Source of the DNA: Pseudomonas sp. SST3
GTDB taxonomy: Bacteria > Pseudomonadota > Gammaproteobacteria > Pseudomonadales > Pseudomonadaceae
Assembly (NCBI RefSeq): GCF_003325755.1
Contig: NZ_QORI02000062.1
Location: forward strand, 1 to 5,306
DNA: 5,306 bases
Direction: 5' to 3'
The position numbers were made by a program, and so were the translations under genes. Of the stretch, positions 5,201 through 5,306 are shown one piece after another (the first letter of the stretch is position 1; the number at the start of each line of letters is the position of its first letter). The notes under the pieces were generated by a model. It worked only from the letters and a program-made list of their open reading frames with translations. It made no database searches and was not told the origin of the DNA.

Positions 5201-5306
5201 CGGCTCACTTTTGAAAAGCCTGAATTCCGGCCAGCGTGGTTTGATGGGGCGCCTAAGATCAAGATCAAAAGCAGATCAAGAGCAAGAGCGGCTCGCTTCG
5301 CATCGT
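5201..5306. repeat. Right half of the multi-copy intergenic repeat
   Basis: CGGCTCACTTTTGAAAAGCC and the later GGCCAGCGTGG, GGGGCGCCTAAGATCAA and GCGGCTCGCTTCGC segments look like the far end of the same P. fluorescens-type intergenic repeat whose start is at 3721-3769. Compared with the longer copies I recall, a middle section seems missing between AAAAGCC (about 5219) and GGCCAGCG (about 5229), so this would be a shortened copy. It continues past the window edge. No gene is visible in it. Confidence 0.5.
5257..5290 (+). repeat. Short degenerate GATCAA/GAGCAA repeats
   Basis: GATCAA occurs at 5257, 5263 and 5274, and related GAGCAA and GAGCGG hexamers follow at 5280-5291. The array is part of the intergenic repeat rather than a separate element and may vary in copy number by slippage. 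Confidence 0.5.

Noticed and set aside
3743..5210. CGGCCACTT (3743-3751) and CGGCTCACTT (5201-5210) as the target duplication
   Set aside because: They are not equally placed against the terminal repeats and differ in length; both are native parts of the interrupted repeat.

Overview
The window looks like a chromosomal segment of a Pseudomonas, most likely of the P. fluorescens group. The reasons are the GC-rich coding style, an RsbQ-type hydrolase and a YgcG/TPM-type membrane protein that read like Pseudomonas homologues, and GTGGGAGCTGGCTTGCC-type REP sequences with the longer intergenic repeat that commonly accompanies them in that group. This assignment rests on recalled family resemblance, not on a search.

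Layout. 1-805 (minus): an RsbQ-like alpha/beta hydrolase, missing only its last codons at the window edge and broken by one extra base at 641-642. 806-937: a divergent intergenic gap. 938-2132 (plus): a secreted/membrane TPM-domain protein with a Ser/Gly-rich tail, broken by one extra base in a T run at 1561-1564. 2133-2253: a gap between convergent genes that carries an imperfect inverted repeat. 2254-2652 (minus): a 132-residue hydrophilic protein I do not recognise, with a strong ribosome binding site and an internal duplicated Gly-Gly-Trp module. 2653-2984: a gene-free stretch with three inverted repeats. 2985-3476 (minus): an intact GNAT acetyltransferase of the arylalkylamine N-acetyltransferase-like type. 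3477-3757: intergenic, with two REP-like units in direct orientation. 3770-5191: a complete IS4-family insertion sequence with one intact DDE transposase and 19-bp perfect terminal repeats. 5192-5306: the other half of the repeat the IS landed in.

No operon or pathway links these genes; they face different ways and have wide gaps. The most informative feature is the insertion sequence. It sits in the loop of a small palindrome within a multi-copy intergenic repeat, its flanks give a plausible but diverged 9-bp target duplication, and a stem-loop just inside its left end covers the transposase ribosome binding site. The second theme is that two otherwise well-conserved host genes each carry one extra base while the acetyltransferase and the transposase are intact. 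I see no CRISPR array, RNA gene or clearly new multi-gene system. The least explained gene is the small protein at 2254-2652.
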